Assembly (NCBI RefSeq): GCF_021155775.2
Contig: NC_060235.2
Coordinates: 9,409,193 to 9,473,192 of the forward strand
Reading direction: 5' to 3'
Source: Neodiprion pinetum
Lineage: Eukaryota; Arthropoda; Insecta; Hymenoptera; Diprionidae
DNA length: 64,000 bases
Both the position numbers and the translations under genes were made by a program. The notes under the pieces are model-generated. The model made no database searches. It was given only the letters and a program-made list of their open reading frames with translations, and was not told the origin of the DNA. Every line of letters begins with the position of its first letter. Positions within the stretch are counted from its first letter, which is position 1. This document shows positions 10,776-19,767 of this stretch, one piece after another.

Positions 10776-11142
10776 CGACGTAGGGTGATTCTGTATCTTG
10801 GACGTAACGATATTCATCGATGCAAAACTATTCACAGGCGCATCGATAAATGTCGATAGATTATCAGCAAATTTGACAACGTCGCAGATATTATCACTAA
10901 AAATCTGGTAGAAATCGTGTATTTTGTACCTTTTCCGTGATCTTTCTTCGCGTTTTTTTTTTTGTAAACTTTTCGCAATTCATCAACAATGGAGAAAAAT
11001 GGAACAGTGAAAGTATACTGAGCCCAAAATAAAAGAATATGAAAAATCATGCAACGTTCTGTAATGGTTTCTATCATTACAATTATTATTTTCTAGTAAG
11101 AAATCAAGAAGTGCACGGGCATCCGATGTATAGTTATTAAAA

Positions 11143-12161
11143 ATGATGGACTTCTTTAAACTCAACAAAGGCCTTGCCGAAGGAAAGTTTCAGGTATTGA
11201 ATGGAAGACAAGAGGCTCAAAAGAAATGGAAAGAAATGGCGGAAGAGCTTAACAGCCTAAAAGGAGCGACAAAAACTCCGGAGCAATGGCAAGTGGTATG
11301 TAATGTAACGAAGTTTAGTAGCACCTGAAAGTGACTGTCGTAGGTTATACCTGTATGTTATAAAAGGTGTATCTGTCTCAGGTAATGTGAGATCTGGGTT
11401 AGTGGAAAAAATTCGATGTAAAAAATTATATATTTATCGTTAAGCTTTGGCGAGACTTAAAAGTCGTACCTCACTTAAAGCAAGGAATTTGAGGAAAGCA
11501 CGAGGGGTAACTGGCAACAAGGTCATTAATCAGCCAGATCTCACGGAGTTCGAGCTGCGGGTTAGCGGCGTTGTAGGGTCAGAGTATATCGAAGGCAGCA
11601 AAGACTGTGCAGACAGTCTTCCAGAAGAGGAGGTATGTTCCAATCTTTTGTATACTTGAAGGAAGACGGCAGTGAATTTTTCCACACGGTTACCAATTTA
11701 TAATGACGGAATAAATCTTCTCATTGGCAATATTAGTTTGCCCGTTACAGGATTTACAGCTTCAACTCATTGGGGGGATTAGTTCTGTATTGAGCATGAC
11801 CCCACAAGTGTCAAGCACTTTAAAAGATGTAACTTCGTTGAAAAGTGAGCCATTTTCAAACAAAGGTAGTGATTAATGTTTCTTAAGATCATAATATTCC
11901 CTTCCATCCTGCACATTATATTTTTTGCAGGCAATCCATTTCATAATGATATCGATGCGAACACCGTTGAACATTCTGCAGTGGATGATACTTTTTTAAA
12001 CGAAGACGCATCCAGTGATCAAGAGAACAAGTATCCAAATCGTCATGATACTCGAAAAGCTACAGCAAGCTCATACTTGAAACGGAAGAAGATAAAAGAA
12101 CCTTCCAACGTGATAGAACCGCCTAACACTTCACGATACATTGGAGCCTCTTCCAAAAGCG
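11143..12161 (+). pseudogene. Myb/SANT-like DNA-binding protein, four exons, frameshifted
   Basis: Reconstructed from splice signals: exon 1 11143-11295 (donor GTATGT), exon 2 11445-11632 (donor GTATGT), exon 3 11751-11865 and exon 4 11931 to about 12161. Phases agree (0, 0, 1). Exons 1-2 encode the Myb/SANT-like (zeste/MADF-type) DNA-binding domain: LAEGKFQVLNGRQEAQKKWK, AEELNSL, then EQWQV|LWRDLK across the splice. In exon 2 a short A-run near 11460 is one base short, so WRDLK and the downstream SRTSLKARNLRKARGV lie in different frames. Exon 3 reads DLQLQLIGGISSVL, a C-terminal pattern common in such proteins. Exon 4 is acidic then basic and has a possible donor at its end; I found no further exon. 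These genes often derive from or accompany Harbinger-type transposons. It is either a recent pseudogene or has a sequencing error. Confidence 0.68.
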
Positions 12162-12364
12162 GTAACCATATGTGTATACAAAGCTGCTCATACCGTATAA
12201 TGCCCTAAAAAAACTGGGAACATGCTTAGTAGAGTAATTTAAAAAAAACGATATGTTTTTTTCTTGGAGCTCCATCTAAAAACGGTAGAAGAACTTTCTA
12301 GACACTGACGCTTGCCGAACTTCGGAAGAGTTCGCGCTTACACCTCGATCTTGCTTGATACGTG

Positions 12365-12562
12365 TTGACACTGTGGTAAAAGGGGAACGCAAAATTTTTT
12401 CTTGATAAAGGTCAAAAGCAACGCGTATTTTATACAATCATTGTAAAGACGATAGTAACATATGACATTGTGGTTAAGGTGGAACGTGAGATTTTTCATC
12501 GATGAAGGTGAAAAGTAACGCAAATCTGGGTAACTTTATCCGATAATTACAAAAACGATGGT
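12365..12562. repeat. Two diverged tandem repeat units of about 100 bp
   Basis: The unit beginning GACACTGTGGTAAAAGGGGA (about 12367) recurs as GACATTGTGGTTAAGGTGGA (about 12467). Both go on through a TTTTT-rich block, then GATRAAGGTSAAAAGYAACGC, and end with AAAGACGATAGTA or AAAACGATGGTA. They are clearly related but diverged. There is no coding content. Confidence 0.6.
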
Positions 12563-12594
12563 ACCGTAAACCACAATGCAGAGGATTTTTTTTT

Positions 12595-12680
12595 CGATCG
12601 TCAATAAGTAAGCCTCAGTGGGGATAACCCGCACCCTCGTGCATTCTAGACGCCAGGTTCGATTCCTGGCTCCGTCGTTA
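12595..12680 (+). pseudogene. tRNA-like sequence (tRNA pseudogene or tRNA-derived SINE head)
   Basis: The B box GGTTCGATTCC at 12657-12667 is framed by a 5-bp T stem (CCAGG/CCTGG). An A-box-like AGCCTCAGTGGGG lies at 12611-12623 and a T-run follows at about 12681-12686. The 3' acceptor strand CTCCGTC has no complementary partner upstream, so a working tRNA is unlikely. Confidence 0.42.
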
Positions 12681-13127
12681 TTTTTTCGAAATCACCAAAG
12701 TTTTCGAATTTACATTCTATATTTTAGAAAAAGGTTCGTGTCCGTTATGCCGGTAGTGTAGGGATATCCAGAACTCTCCTTGCTATTTCATTTTCATTTG
12801 AATTCGATGTCAATGACAATAATTGGAGTCGCATTTTTTGTGTGGCCCGTATAAAACTACTTTATTCAATGCAAAATTACTGAAAGTCTGTGAAGCAACG
12901 AAGAATCTAAAATAATTTCGATGAGCACCACTTATTGTTAATTGGTCGCTTGTATAATGCACTATTACTTCGATTACAAATATGAACTCCACACAATTAC
13001 GGAGCGCATGATTTTGATGTTGTTACTTGACCTTATTAGTACATGTTTTATTCGTGTCTTCGTATTGCCACACTTTTACTTTGTTCAACACTATATTCTA
13101 AAACTTGTCAGAAAAGAAACATAGTTA
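12681..13127. other. No recognised feature
   Basis: AT-rich sequence between the tRNA-like element and the Gypsy insertion. I see no exon with paired splice signals and no repeat. Confidence 0.5.
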
Positions 13128-13131
13128 AAGG

Positions 13132-13418
13132 TGTAGGATTTTGGAAAAACGGCGACAGCGCCACGAGCGAGTGCGAATGATTTGTGTGTGTGTGCGAGAG
13201 TGCGTGTTTGAAAAGATCGCCGCCAGAGAGCGCGCGAGAGCCACGAGGCAGTTGACACGAGGCAGTCGAAGAGTAAAGTCGACGTCGCGAAATTAGCATC
13301 GTAAGATTCTTTGTTCAATTCAATAAAGTATTTTCCTCTTTTTTCATCAACCCCCCATGAATTCGTCATTACCCGCGCGTATGTTCCAATAACACCAGGA
13401 ACAGAAATTAATCCCATA
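13132..13418 (+). repeat. 5' LTR of the Gypsy element
   Basis: Starts TGTAGGATTTTGG and ends AATCCCATA, with imperfect inverted ends. It contains an AATAAA polyadenylation signal near 13321 and a GTGTGTGTGTGCGAGAG stretch. It matches the 3' LTR along its whole length. Confidence 0.9.
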
Positions 13419-13423
13419 AATTT

Positions 13424-13441
13424 TGGGGGCTCAACCGGGAT
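13424..13441 (+). promoter_or_regulatory. Primer binding site, tRNA-Pro-like
   Basis: TGGGGGCTCAACCGGGAT begins five bases after the 5' LTR. It closely resembles the known proline-tRNA primer site type of retroelements, apart from two bases. It would prime minus-strand synthesis. Confidence 0.7.
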
Positions 13442-13495
13442 GACGCGCAGTATGGCGAATTTTCTAACCGCCGTTTAGAAAAAGTGTGAAACAAA

Positions 13496-13640
13496 GACGT
13501 AAGACGAGGTAAGACGAAAAGACGAAAAGACGAAAAGACGGGAAGACGAAAAGACGCAAGACGAAAAGACGAAACGACGAAACGACGGAAAGACGAAAAG
13601 ACGAAAGACAAAGGACGGTAACGACGAAAAGACGAGATCG
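13496..13640 (+). repeat. Purine-rich short tandem repeat in the Gypsy leader
   Basis: Repeats of an AAAGACGA-like unit about 8-9 bases long, roughly a dozen copies with small variants, lie between the primer site and the Gag start. The plus strand has very few pyrimidines. It may act in RNA structure or packaging, but that is only a guess. Confidence 0.7.
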
Positions 13641-13807
13641 AACGTGTTGAAACGCGGTAGCAACCGCGTGTCGAGCGTACAGCGTGTGCCCAAGACGCAT
13701 AGAGGACACGTAGAGGTCGCGCGAGGCGCGTTCAGTGTAAACACGCGTCAGAGTAAAGAACGTTCGAGAAAGTGCTACGAGTGAAAGACAAAGACACGAA
13801 CAGCAAA

Positions 13808-16800
13808 ATGTTAGACCCGAAGAAGTGTACGACGAAAGCGTTAAAAGAAGCGCTGGCGTCCTTGGACTTGCCGACAACTGGCAATAAAGCCGAGCTGTTG
13901 CTACGTTTGACGAGAGCCGAAGGTTTCGATATGTCGACTCTGGAAGGATCCGACGGTCATACCGAAACAAATCAAGACGAAAATGACGACGAAGGTGCCG
14001 CTTCGATGCAATGCATGTTGGAGCTGTACAAAAAAGAGAAAGAACTTGCCGAACGCGAAGTCGCGTTGCTACGACGAGAGCTCGAGATGGCGCAGCGGAG
14101 GCAGACGGACAACGAGGCACGAGGTGCGACGAGCGCGGAACAACGGCCCGCGGTGACCTCGAGCAGAACGGTTGTTCACAACGATCAAGGCCCCACGCGC
14201 GTGAGTCTCTCGATGCTCGCAGATCTGTTGAGTTTCTTCGATGGAAACAACGAAGCGTACGAGAGATGGGAGAGACAAGTGCTTTTCCTGAAAGAAGCGT
14301 ATAGACTAGACGAAGATTCAACGAAAATATTAATTGGAATGAGACTGAAAGAGAGGGCGCTAGAGTGGTTTCACTCTAAGCCCGAACACATTCAAATGGC
14401 GACGGGCGAACTGTTGCGTGAGTTGCGTGGAATGTTTTTCCAACGCCCGAACAAAATCGCTGTGAGACGACGCTTCGAGGAGCGAACATGGAAGAAGACG
14501 GAGACGTTCAATGATTACGCACACGAGAAAACGATCCTAGCGAACCAATTGGGTTTGCCGGAAGAAGAGATATTGCAATACATCGTAGACGGTATTCCGG
14601 ATGCCAACCTGCGCGACGCCGCGCGCATTCACGGATTCACGACGAAAGCGGGGCTTCTCCAGGCCTTCGAAGAGATAACGCTGCGCGACCGCAGCGACAC
14701 GACGAGAAGTACGGCGAAAAGTGAAAACAAACAAAGTGCGACGAAGACACCGGCGAAAAGTGAATCGAACCGATCGAGCGAAAGACGCGAAACAGTGCCA
14801 AGTGTCAATAAGAAAGATCGAGCTGTTGCACAGCGCTGTTTTAATTGCGGTGAGCGAGATCACGTAAGCCCAAAGTGTCCGTCGAAAGAATTGGGTCGAA
14901 AGTGTTTCAAGTGCGAAAAGTTTGGACATATCGCGGCGGCATGTCCCGGTGCGAGTGAGACGAAGAAAGCGTGCGTGCTTGCAGACACTTCGGCGAAAAA
15001 CCAAAAGCAAGCGAAGCGTGTTGTTGTGAATGGAATGATCGTAGATGCGATTATCGACACTGCGAGCGATCTTACGATTATTCGAGAAGATCAGTACGAC
15101 GATTTGGGAAAACCAAAACTCGTAGGTGAACCGACGCCATTCCGTGGCGTGGGGAAAGAAGTAAACAAGACGGTCGGGTTTTTTAACGCGACAATGAAAA
15201 TTGACGAGCACGAATACGAGGTTCGGTTGTACGTGGTTAAAAAAGAATTGTTAGACCACAAACTCCTGATCGGTACCGATTTTCTCGATTGCGTTAAACT
15301 TTTCCGATCCCGCGGAATTTGCAAAATCGAACCATTAAACGATGTGAATGATGAGAGTGCAAGTGTGCCTGAAGTTTTGCGAATTCAAGCGATCGAGTTG
15401 AACGACAGCGACACAGCTGATTTGTCAAACGTATGTGTGAACGAAAATCGAGAAAAGATTGCAAGAATGATTAAAGAGTACAAGCCGGAAAGACGACGCG
15501 AAGTGGGTGTTTGCATGACGATTGTTTTGAAAGACGATGTGCCGATATATCAACGAGCGCGTAGGCTAGGCGAAGCGGAAAAGCGCGAGGTAAACGAACA
15601 AATACAAGAGTGGATGAAAGACGGGATCGTGCGCGAATCGCATTCCGATTACGCTAGCCCGATCGTCGTAGTTAAGAAAAAAGATGGTTCGAATCGTTTA
15701 TGCGTCGATTATCGATTGTTAAACCAAAAGATTATTAAAGATCGCTACCCACTCCCGCTTATCGAAGATCAGCTTGATCTTTTGCAAGGAGCGAAAGTTT
15801 TCACGACGTTAGATTTGCGGAATGGATTTTTCCACGTCCAAGTTGAAGAAGCGAGCAGGAAATACACGTCGTTTATTGTCCCAGACGGACAATATGAATT
15901 CTGCAGAGTTCCTTTCGGACTTTGCAATTCACCTGCAGTTTTTCAGAAATTCGTTAACGCAGTTTTCCGAGAGTTGATTAAAGAGCGCGTTGTGTTAACG
16001 TATATGGACGATTTGATAATTCCGTCGAAAGACGATGCGAGTGGAATCGAGAACCTCGAACGCGTGTTTCAAGTTGCGAGCGAAGCGGATTTGATTTTTA
16101 AATGGTCGAAATGTAACTTTTTGCAACGCGAAGTAGAATTCTTGGGTCACGTGATTGGTCAAGGACAAGTTCGACCATCAGAGAGAAAGACGGAAGCCGT
16201 GCGTAAATTTCCGGAATTAACAAACATCAAACAAGTCCAAGCGTTTTTGGGGCTTACAGGTTATTTTCGCAAATTTATTCCCAAATATTCTTTGATAGCT
16301 CGTCCGCTGACAAATCTTTTAAGAAACGGTGTAGAATTTCGTTTCGAAGACGACGAACGAAATGCTTTCGAGAATTTAAAGATCGCTTTGACAACTCGCC
16401 CAGTTTTGAATTTGTACAAGACGAATGCTGAAACTGAATTGCACACGGACGCGTCAAAACACGGGTACGGCGCGGTGTTAATTCAAAAGAATGTAGACGA
16501 CGACAAGTGGCACCCAGTGTATTTCGCGAGCGGCAAGACGACCGCAGCCGAGGAGAAATATTTTAGTTACGAACTGGAATGTTTGGCGATCGTGAAAGCT
16601 CTGAAAAGGTTTCGAGTTTATCTGTTAGGGATAGAATTTAAGATTGTAACCGACTGTCGAGCGTTTGCGCTTACGATGAAAAAGAAAGACATTTGTTTGC
16701 GTATTGCGCGATGGGCTTTTTATTTGGAAGACTTTAATTATAAAATCGAACATCGCCCAGGAAGAAACATGATGCACGTCGACGCGTTAAGCAGGAATCC

Positions 16801-18115
16801 GCTGCCTACTTGCCTGCTGATCGACGACCGAGAAGACGGTCTTGCAGCGAAACTGAAGAAAACGCAGCGTGAAGACGAAGATTTGAAGAAAATTATTGAA
16901 AATGTCGAGAACGGAGCGAAGACGGGGTACGTCATGCGCGGAGGAGTTCTCTACAAAGGAGTTGACGACGATATACGTTTGGTGGTTCCTCGATCATTGT
17001 GTTCGACGATTATTAAACGTGCACACGAGAAGGGACACTTTTCGGTAGCCAAGACCGAAGCAATTTTGGTAAAAGACTATTGGATTCCAGGGTTACGCGA
17101 AAAACTCGAAAAGATAATAAGAAATTGCGTCGATTGTATCGTGGCAGAGCGTAAACAAGGAAAACAAGAGGGCTATCTCAACGCCATCGCGAAAGGGATC
17201 ACGCCATTGGACACGTTCCACATCGACCATCTCGGTCCCTTACCATCGACAAAGAAGAGCTATAAGCACATTTTGGTCGTTATTGATGGATTCACGAAGT
17301 TCACGTGGCTTTACGCAACGAGGTCTACGACAACGCTTGAGGTCATCGATCGTCTGAGCAAGCAAGCCGCAATTTTTGGCAATCCTCGTAGGATAATATC
17401 CGACCGTGGTACCGCGTTTACCGCGAAAGAGTTCGAAGATTACTGCAAGAAGGAAGAAATTGAACACGTTCTAACGACGACAGGAATACCCAGAGCGAAC
17501 GGTCAAGTAGAGAGGGTTAATCGAACGTTAATTCCTCTGATCTCCAAGTTGGCAGCGCCAAAAGTAGGAGAATGGTTTCGATACTTGAGTCTAGCGCAGC
17601 AGTATCTCAATACATCTTTCCATCGCAGCATCGGATCCTCGCCTTTCCAAGTGATGTTTGGAGTACGTCCGCGTTTACGAGAAGACGTTTCGCTTCGAGA
17701 GATGGTAGAAAAAGAGTTCATCACGTCATTCGAAGAAGAGCGCGACGAGATCCGATGTCAAGCAAAAGAACGAGTGCAAAAGATCCAAGAAGAAAACAAA
17801 AACAGCTACAACAAAAAACGAAAGAAGGCGAGAACGTACAAGGAAGGTGACTTGGTCGCAATCAAGAGGACACAGCAGGGTCCAGGGCTGAAATTTGCGT
17901 CGAAATTTCTTGGTCCGTACGAGATCAGTCGCGTGTTGCGCCATGATCGATATCTGGTCCGAAAAGTTGGAGAACACGAGGGCCCACAGCAGACTTCCAC
18001 GGCAGCCGATCACGTCAAGCCATGGGTCGAATACGAAGATTCGGAGGACGACGCAGGAGATGTCGAAGAGCCTCATCCGAGGGCGGATGAAAAATTTCAG
18101 GACGGCCGATTGTAG
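13808..18115 (+). CDS. Gag-Pol polyprotein of the Gypsy element (1435 aa)
   Basis: One continuous frame; the first ATG is at 13808 and the stop TAG at 18113-18115 lies inside the 3' LTR. Order of domains: SAP-like motif at about residues 8-42 (TKALKEALASLDL, GNKAELLLRL), a coiled acidic segment, a retrotransposon capsid-like Gag, and two CCHC knuckles at about 343-385 (CFNCGERDHVSPKC, CFKCEKFGHIAAAC). An aspartic protease follows with IIDTASDLTII near 415; the usual DTG/DSG triplet is DTA here. Then come RT with YMDD near 732, RNase H (TDASKHGYGAVL) near 880, and integrase with an HHCC zinc site near 1070-1110. The integrase D,D,E residues sit in FHIDHLG, SDRGTAF and GQVERVNR. Gag and Pol are fused without a frameshift. 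It copies element RNA and inserts the DNA; nothing looks broken. Confidence 0.93.
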   Translation: MLDPKKCTTKALKEALASLDLPTTGNKAELLLRLTRAEGFDMSTLEGSDGHTETNQDENDDEGAASMQCMLELYKKEKELAEREVALLRRELEMAQRRQTDNEARGATSAEQRPAVTSSRTVVHNDQGPTRVSLSMLADLLSFFDGNNEAYERWERQVLFLKEAYRLDEDSTKILIGMRLKERALEWFHSKPEHIQMATGELLRELRGMFFQRPNKIAVRRRFEERTWKKTETFNDYAHEKTILANQLGLPEEEILQYIVDGIPDANLRDAARIHGFTTKAGLLQAFEEITLRDRSDTTRSTAKSENKQSATKTPAKSESNRSSERRETVPSVNKKDRAVAQRCFNCGERDHVSPKCPSKELGRKCFKCEKFGHIAAACPGASETKKACVLADTSAKNQKQAKRVVVNGMIVDAIIDTASDLTIIREDQYDDLGKPKLVGEPTPFRGVGKEVNKTVGFFNATMKIDEHEYEVRLYVVKKELLDHKLLIGTDFLDCVKLFRSRGICKIEPLNDVNDESASVPEVLRIQAIELNDSDTADLSNVCVNENREKIARMIKEYKPERRREVGVCMTIVLKDDVPIYQRARRLGEAEKREVNEQIQEWMKDGIVRESHSDYASPIVVVKKKDGSNRLCVDYRLLNQKIIKDRYPLPLIEDQLDLLQGAKVFTTLDLRNGFFHVQVEEASRKYTSFIVPDGQYEFCRVPFGLCNSPAVFQKFVNAVFRELIKERVVLTYMDDLIIPSKDDASGIENLERVFQVASEADLIFKWSKCNFLQREVEFLGHVIGQGQVRPSERKTEAVRKFPELTNIKQVQAFLGLTGYFRKFIPKYSLIARPLTNLLRNGVEFRFEDDERNAFENLKIALTTRPVLNLYKTNAETELHTDASKHGYGAVLIQKNVDDDKWHPVYFASGKTTAAEEKYFSYELECLAIVKALKRFRVYLLGIEFKIVTDCRAFALTMKKKDICLRIARWAFYLEDFNYKIEHRPGRNMMHVDALSRNPLPTCLLIDDREDGLAAKLKKTQREDEDLKKIIENVENGAKTGYVMRGGVLYKGVDDDIRLVVPRSLCSTIIKRAHEKGHFSVAKTEAILVKDYWIPGLREKLEKIIRNCVDCIVAERKQGKQEGYLNAIAKGITPLDTFHIDHLGPLPSTKKSYKHILVVIDGFTKFTWLYATRSTTTLEVIDRLSKQAAIFGNPRRIISDRGTAFTAKEFEDYCKKEEIEHVLTTTGIPRANGQVERVNRTLIPLISKLAAPKVGEWFRYLSLAQQYLNTSFHRSIGSSPFQVMFGVRPRLREDVSLREMVEKEFITSFEEERDEIRCQAKERVQKIQEENKNSYNKKRKKARTYKEGDLVAIKRTQQGPGLKFASKFLGPYEISRVLRHDRYLVRKVGEHEGPQQTSTAADHVKPWVEYEDSEDDAGDVEEPHPRADEKFQDGRL

Positions 18116-18397
18116 GATTTTGGAAAAACGGCGACAGCGCCACGAGCGAGTGCGAATGATTTGTGTGTGTGTGCGAGAGTGCGTGTTTGAAAAGATCGCC
18201 GCCAGAGAGCGCGCGAGAGCCACGAGGCAGTTGACACGAGGCAGTCGAAGAGTAAAGTCGACGTCGCGAAATTAGCATCGTAAGATTCTTTGTTCAATTC
18301 AATAAAGTATTTTCCTCTTTTTTCATCAACCCCCCATGAATTCGTCATTACCCGCGCGTATGTTCCAATAACACCAGGAACAGAAATTAATCCCATA
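18111..18397 (+). repeat. 3' LTR of the Gypsy element
   Basis: Same 287 bases as the 5' LTR. The Gag-Pol stop codon uses bases 3-5 of this LTR. It is followed by the AAGG duplicate. Confidence 0.9.
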
Positions 18398-18435
18398 AAG
18401 GTTTGAGATTGTTTTGTATGAAAGTTTTATATCCT

Positions 18436-19389
18436 TGTCACGTACGCCGCCTGTATACACACACATATAAATATATCATTACTTTACTCCTAAAATAATA
18501 TAAATTGACGAGGAAGCATAATCTTAATTCTCAGAATTATTCTCAAACCATTATTAAATTCATATAATATAACTCCCTTGTATTTCTGTTCGTGGCACGA
18601 TCAAACCGCAGCGGCGCAGTTGACCATCGCGCATCGCAACGTCAGCGTTCTCGCGCTCGCCGGATCCTGGGTGTAATCAACACCGGGATGAGGCGAGTGC
18701 GAGATCACGCGCTTCAAGGATGATCACCGCGAGGGGAGCCTTTGTTTCAAATTTGCAACGTTGACGGAAACCTTGCTCGCCGTCCGACGCTCCAAGGGGT
18801 GTCGAACGAGCGAGCGAAGTCAGTCCCGTTAGAGACAGAGTAAAATCCACATCAACGGAAACCAGGCTCCTTCAGAAGCTATCATGTAAAGAGTATATCA
18901 GTCTTTGAGCGTCACCGACGAATAGAGAGAATTCCTCTAATTCTATACGCGGTCGCCAAAGCATCTGGCGTTGCGATATTAGCCTTCAGAAACTAGACAT
19001 TAAGTGTTGAAATTGGTGCCACGAACTCGTAGAGACGTGTAGTGTTAATCGTATGTGAGTGACATCGTATGTGTGATCCATTCGGATTTGTATCGAAACC
19101 ACCGAAGAGTGAGTAGTCGAATGAGTACGAACATTTAGGTTAAGAACATTCTGTAACGCTGCTTTCTCGTCCCGCATTTTCTCTTATTATCTTTACTTCA
19201 AACTTCATTAAAGCTTTGGATTCCATAAAATTTCTAAGAACAAAACAAGCACATTTTTCTCCTACCCAATCCCCAGGATCGCCCTGTACAGGACGATCAC
19301 CTGCTAATCCACCGAAAAATTAGATATAAACCTCTACGCTTCTCGTAGAGGGTTAAGTAGTAGCGTGCGAGACCGCTCCGCACGTGACA
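18436..19389 (+). mobile_element. Solo LTR of a second LTR family, with target duplication
   Basis: Begins TGTCACGTACG and ends GCACGTGACA, perfect inverted ends. It is flanked by TCCT at 18432-18435 and 19390-19393. A TATAAATATA box lies near the left end. Near the right end are CCCTGTACAGGACGATCACC and a perfect stem CCTCTACG/CGTAGAGG. A second copy lies inverted at 39409-40439. There is no internal coding region, so this is a solo LTR left by recombination. The plus orientation is chosen from the motif shared with 2448-4234. Confidence 0.85.
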
Positions 19390-19393
19390 TCCT

Positions 19394-19767
19394 AAAAACG
19401 AATACTTTGCAAGCATTAATATTTTGAAGTAGAGTTTCTACCGATAGAATAAAGTCAATGCTAGAATACGAGACTATGGTAATTTTTGTTCAAATTGATT
19501 CTGATCGCTATTGTTACTCCGGCAACTGATAGAAGTTTGAAATTTCCTGATAATAATTAAAAATATAAATAGATTGTATTTTTATATTATTATAGTACAA
19601 ATCTTGATAAGTAATGAAATATTTTGTAAATCTTTAAAATGAGCCAAGATTATAAAAATTGGTTAGGATGATCTGGATTTTTTAGATCTTGGATGACATT
19701 TTTGAATGAATGGAGGACAAAGATTAGGAGCTAGTATAGCTATTATGCGAACATATTATAGGCTTAC
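19394..19767. other. No recognised feature
   Basis: AT-rich sequence downstream (on the minus strand) of the exon at 19768-19952, probably intronic to that gene. Nothing else is seen. Confidence 0.4.

Larger units (their letters stand above)
13128..18401 (+). mobile_element. Complete Gypsy-type LTR retrotransposon with target duplication
   Basis: Two 287-bp LTRs (13132-13418 and 18111-18397) flank one Gag-Pol frame. AAGG at 13128-13131 and 18398-18401 is the target duplication; AAAGG is possible, because an A adjoins on both sides. The LTRs look identical base for base on reading, the coding frame has no stop, and primer-site and integrase motifs are intact, so insertion is recent. Domain order PR-RT-RNaseH-INT is that of Ty3/Gypsy. 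There is no env frame after pol. Confidence 0.93.

Noticed and set aside
12597..12680. Functional tRNA gene
   Set aside because: The acceptor stem cannot pair, although the B box and T stem are good; kept only as a tRNA-like pseudogene.
13464..14321. Long minus-strand open frame over the Gypsy leader and Gag
   Set aside because: Shadow of the strongly biased plus-strand repeat and coding sequence; the Ser/Arg/Phe-rich translation has no domain.
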